A stretch of 15,485 bases of DNA from Bacteroidota bacterium. GTDB taxonomy: Bacteria; Bacteroidota; Bacteroidia; Bacteroidales; VadinHA17. Location: positions 1-15,485 of the forward strand of contig VGGM01000001.1 of assembly GCA_016868515.1 (NCBI GenBank). The letters are read 5' to 3'. This document shows, piece after piece, positions 14,462 to 15,485 of this stretch. The notes below the pieces were generated by a model that did no database searches, was not told where the DNA came from, and worked only from the letters and a program-made list of their open reading frames with translations. The position numbers were made by a program, and so were the translations under genes. How positions within the stretch are numbered: position 1 is the stretch's first letter; every line of letters begins with the position of its first letter.

Positions 14462-15485
14462 TTAAACGGTAATTCCAAGCAACGAATGGAACTGCTTCAG
14501 GGTTTCGTATACATCCGATCGTATGCTGATGAAGTGGGAAATGCCCCTGTTCTTCAGATCGTCGCTGCACCCGGGTGCCCCTGCAACTACGAACAGTGCC
14601 TTGCCTCCCAGTTTATCAAATGCCTCGGGTGCCGATACTGCATACTCCTCGTCGGAACTGCAGATGACTACTATCTGTGCACCGCTTGCCAGGGCCGCTT
14701 CAGCCCCCGCGGCAGCACTCGTGAATGCTCCCTTGTCAATTATCCTGTAGCCGCCGCAGGCGAAAAAGTTTGATGAGAACTGGGCTCTTGCCAGCCTCAT
14801 GGCGGGATTACCTGTGCTGAGCAGGAAGACCGATGGTCTGACGCTGCTCTTCTCAGCAGCCAGCCTGAGCTTTTCAAACTCAACTGCTCCCCTGAAGAGC
14901 CTCAGCGGCCGTACATCCGGTGCACCCTCCGGCTCGTTGCTGCCAAACATCCTCTCATATTCGGCGTTCGCCGGCATTTCCTCTCCGAATGAAGGGTACT
15001 GGTTTATTCCAAGAAGCACCTCCCTCCTTTTTCTTATGTCGGAGATGCGTTTCCGGGCAATCTCTTCTGTCTTTTGCTGTATGAACCCCTCCTTCAGTGC
15101 CTTCAGGAAGCCTCCCTTTTCCTCAGTTTCAATAAAAAGTTTCCATGCCGACCCGGCTATCATCGAGGTGAGGTTCTCAATATACCACGATCCTGCTCCG
15201 GGGTCGGCTACCTTGTCGAAGTGAGCCTCCTCCTTAAGCAATAACTGCTGATTGCGGGCAATCCTTTCGGAAAACTCATCGGGTTTTGCAAACACCCTGT
15301 TGAACGGATGGACCAGGAGAGAGTCGGCCCCGCCAATGGTTGCCGACATAGCCTCGGTTTGTGTCCTCAGCATGTTTACATATGGATCGTAGGCAGTCTT
15401 GTTCCACTCGCTGGTAACCGAATGGATATTCATGCGGCAGGCTTCTTCGTTTGACGGCCTGTAACCTTTTACAATAACTGCCCAC
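14462..15485 (-). CDS. mutA: Methylmalonyl-CoA mutase small subunit, C-terminal part (partial)
   Basis: Non-catalytic partner of mutB in the heterodimeric mutase, cut by the right window edge. The frame stays open upstream of the methionine at 15433 to base 15484 (WAVIVKGYRPSNEEACR precedes MNIHSV), so that methionine is internal and about 340 C-terminal residues are visible. The family segment EWNKTAYDPYVNMLRTQTEAMSA is followed by ADPGAGSWYIENLT. The degenerate cobalamin-like domain has NPAMRLARAQF where the large subunit has its DGHDRG ligand motif, as expected for the subunit that does not bind B12. The TAA at 14464-14462 precedes mutB by 9 nt. The operon promoter must lie outside the window. 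Confidence 0.96.
   Translation of the reverse strand, partial: WAVIVKGYRPSNEEACRMNIHSVTSEWNKTAYDPYVNMLRTQTEAMSATIGGADSLLVHPFNRVFAKPDEFSERIARNQQLLLKEEAHFDKVADPGAGSWYIENLTSMIAGSAWKLFIETEEKGGFLKALKEGFIQQKTEEIARKRISDIRKRREVLLGINQYPSFGEEMPANAEYERMFGSNEPEGAPDVRPLRLFRGAVEFEKLRLAAEKSSVRPSVFLLSTGNPAMRLARAQFSSNFFACGGYRIIDKGAFTSAAAGAEAALASGAQIVVICSSDEEYAVSAPEAFDKLGGKALFVVAGAPGCSDDLKNRGISHFISIRSDVYETLKQFHSLLGITV

Overview
This window looks like a chromosomal stretch from a member of the Bacteroidota, most likely Bacteroidales/Marinilabiliales-like. The assignment is inference from three things. Several genes carry the atypical Bacteroidota -7 promoter box (TAnnTTTG), in one case with TTTG exactly 19 nt upstream. 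A very Bacteroidota-type sensor is present (two-component-regulator propellers, Y_Y_Y domain, SpoIIE phosphatase). The methylmalonyl-CoA mutase is the two-subunit (mutA/mutB) form. Gene density is high, no stretch of 300 bases lacks a gene, and I see no tRNA, rRNA, CRISPR array, insertion sequence or phage gene.

Layout, left to right. (1) Plus strand: the C-terminal half of DNA polymerase III alpha (dnaE, truncated by the window edge), thioredoxin (trxA) behind its own promoter, and a LOG-family nucleotide phosphoribohydrolase. (2) Minus strand, 8191 to 2632: a tight two-gene operon with a 4-nt gap. The first gene encodes an exported TPR / Ig-like / caspase protein with an intact His-Cys dyad. 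The second encodes a membrane sensor with 14 propeller repeats, a Y_Y_Y domain, one membrane helix and a cytoplasmic SpoIIE/PP2C phosphatase. A near-perfect promoter sits in front. (3) 8260 to 10678: ribD (riboflavin, minus strand) is divergent from prmC and recX (plus strand). The two directions share one palindrome carrying back-to-back -7 boxes. (4) Minus strand, 12204 to 10675: a probable three-gene envelope operon with a thioredoxin-fold lipoprotein (CPDS active site), a DUF4190-like membrane protein and a DUF2752 protein whose N-terminal helix has no ordinary start codon. (5) Minus strand, 15485 to 12290: methylmalonyl-CoA mutase mutA (truncated by the window edge) and mutB, linking succinyl-CoA and propionyl-CoA metabolism.

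Most of the window is housekeeping. The most unusual unit is the caspase plus propeller-phosphatase operon. It resembles a signalling pair in which a periplasmic caspase-like protease and a periplasmic-sensing, cytoplasm-acting phosphatase are made together. Its function cannot be read from the sequence. Other points worth a second look are the mirrored ribD/prmC promoter with almost no leader, the missing start of the DUF2752 gene, a 22-bp near-palindrome ahead of the lipoprotein operon, and an inverted repeat that holds the stop codons of two convergent genes.
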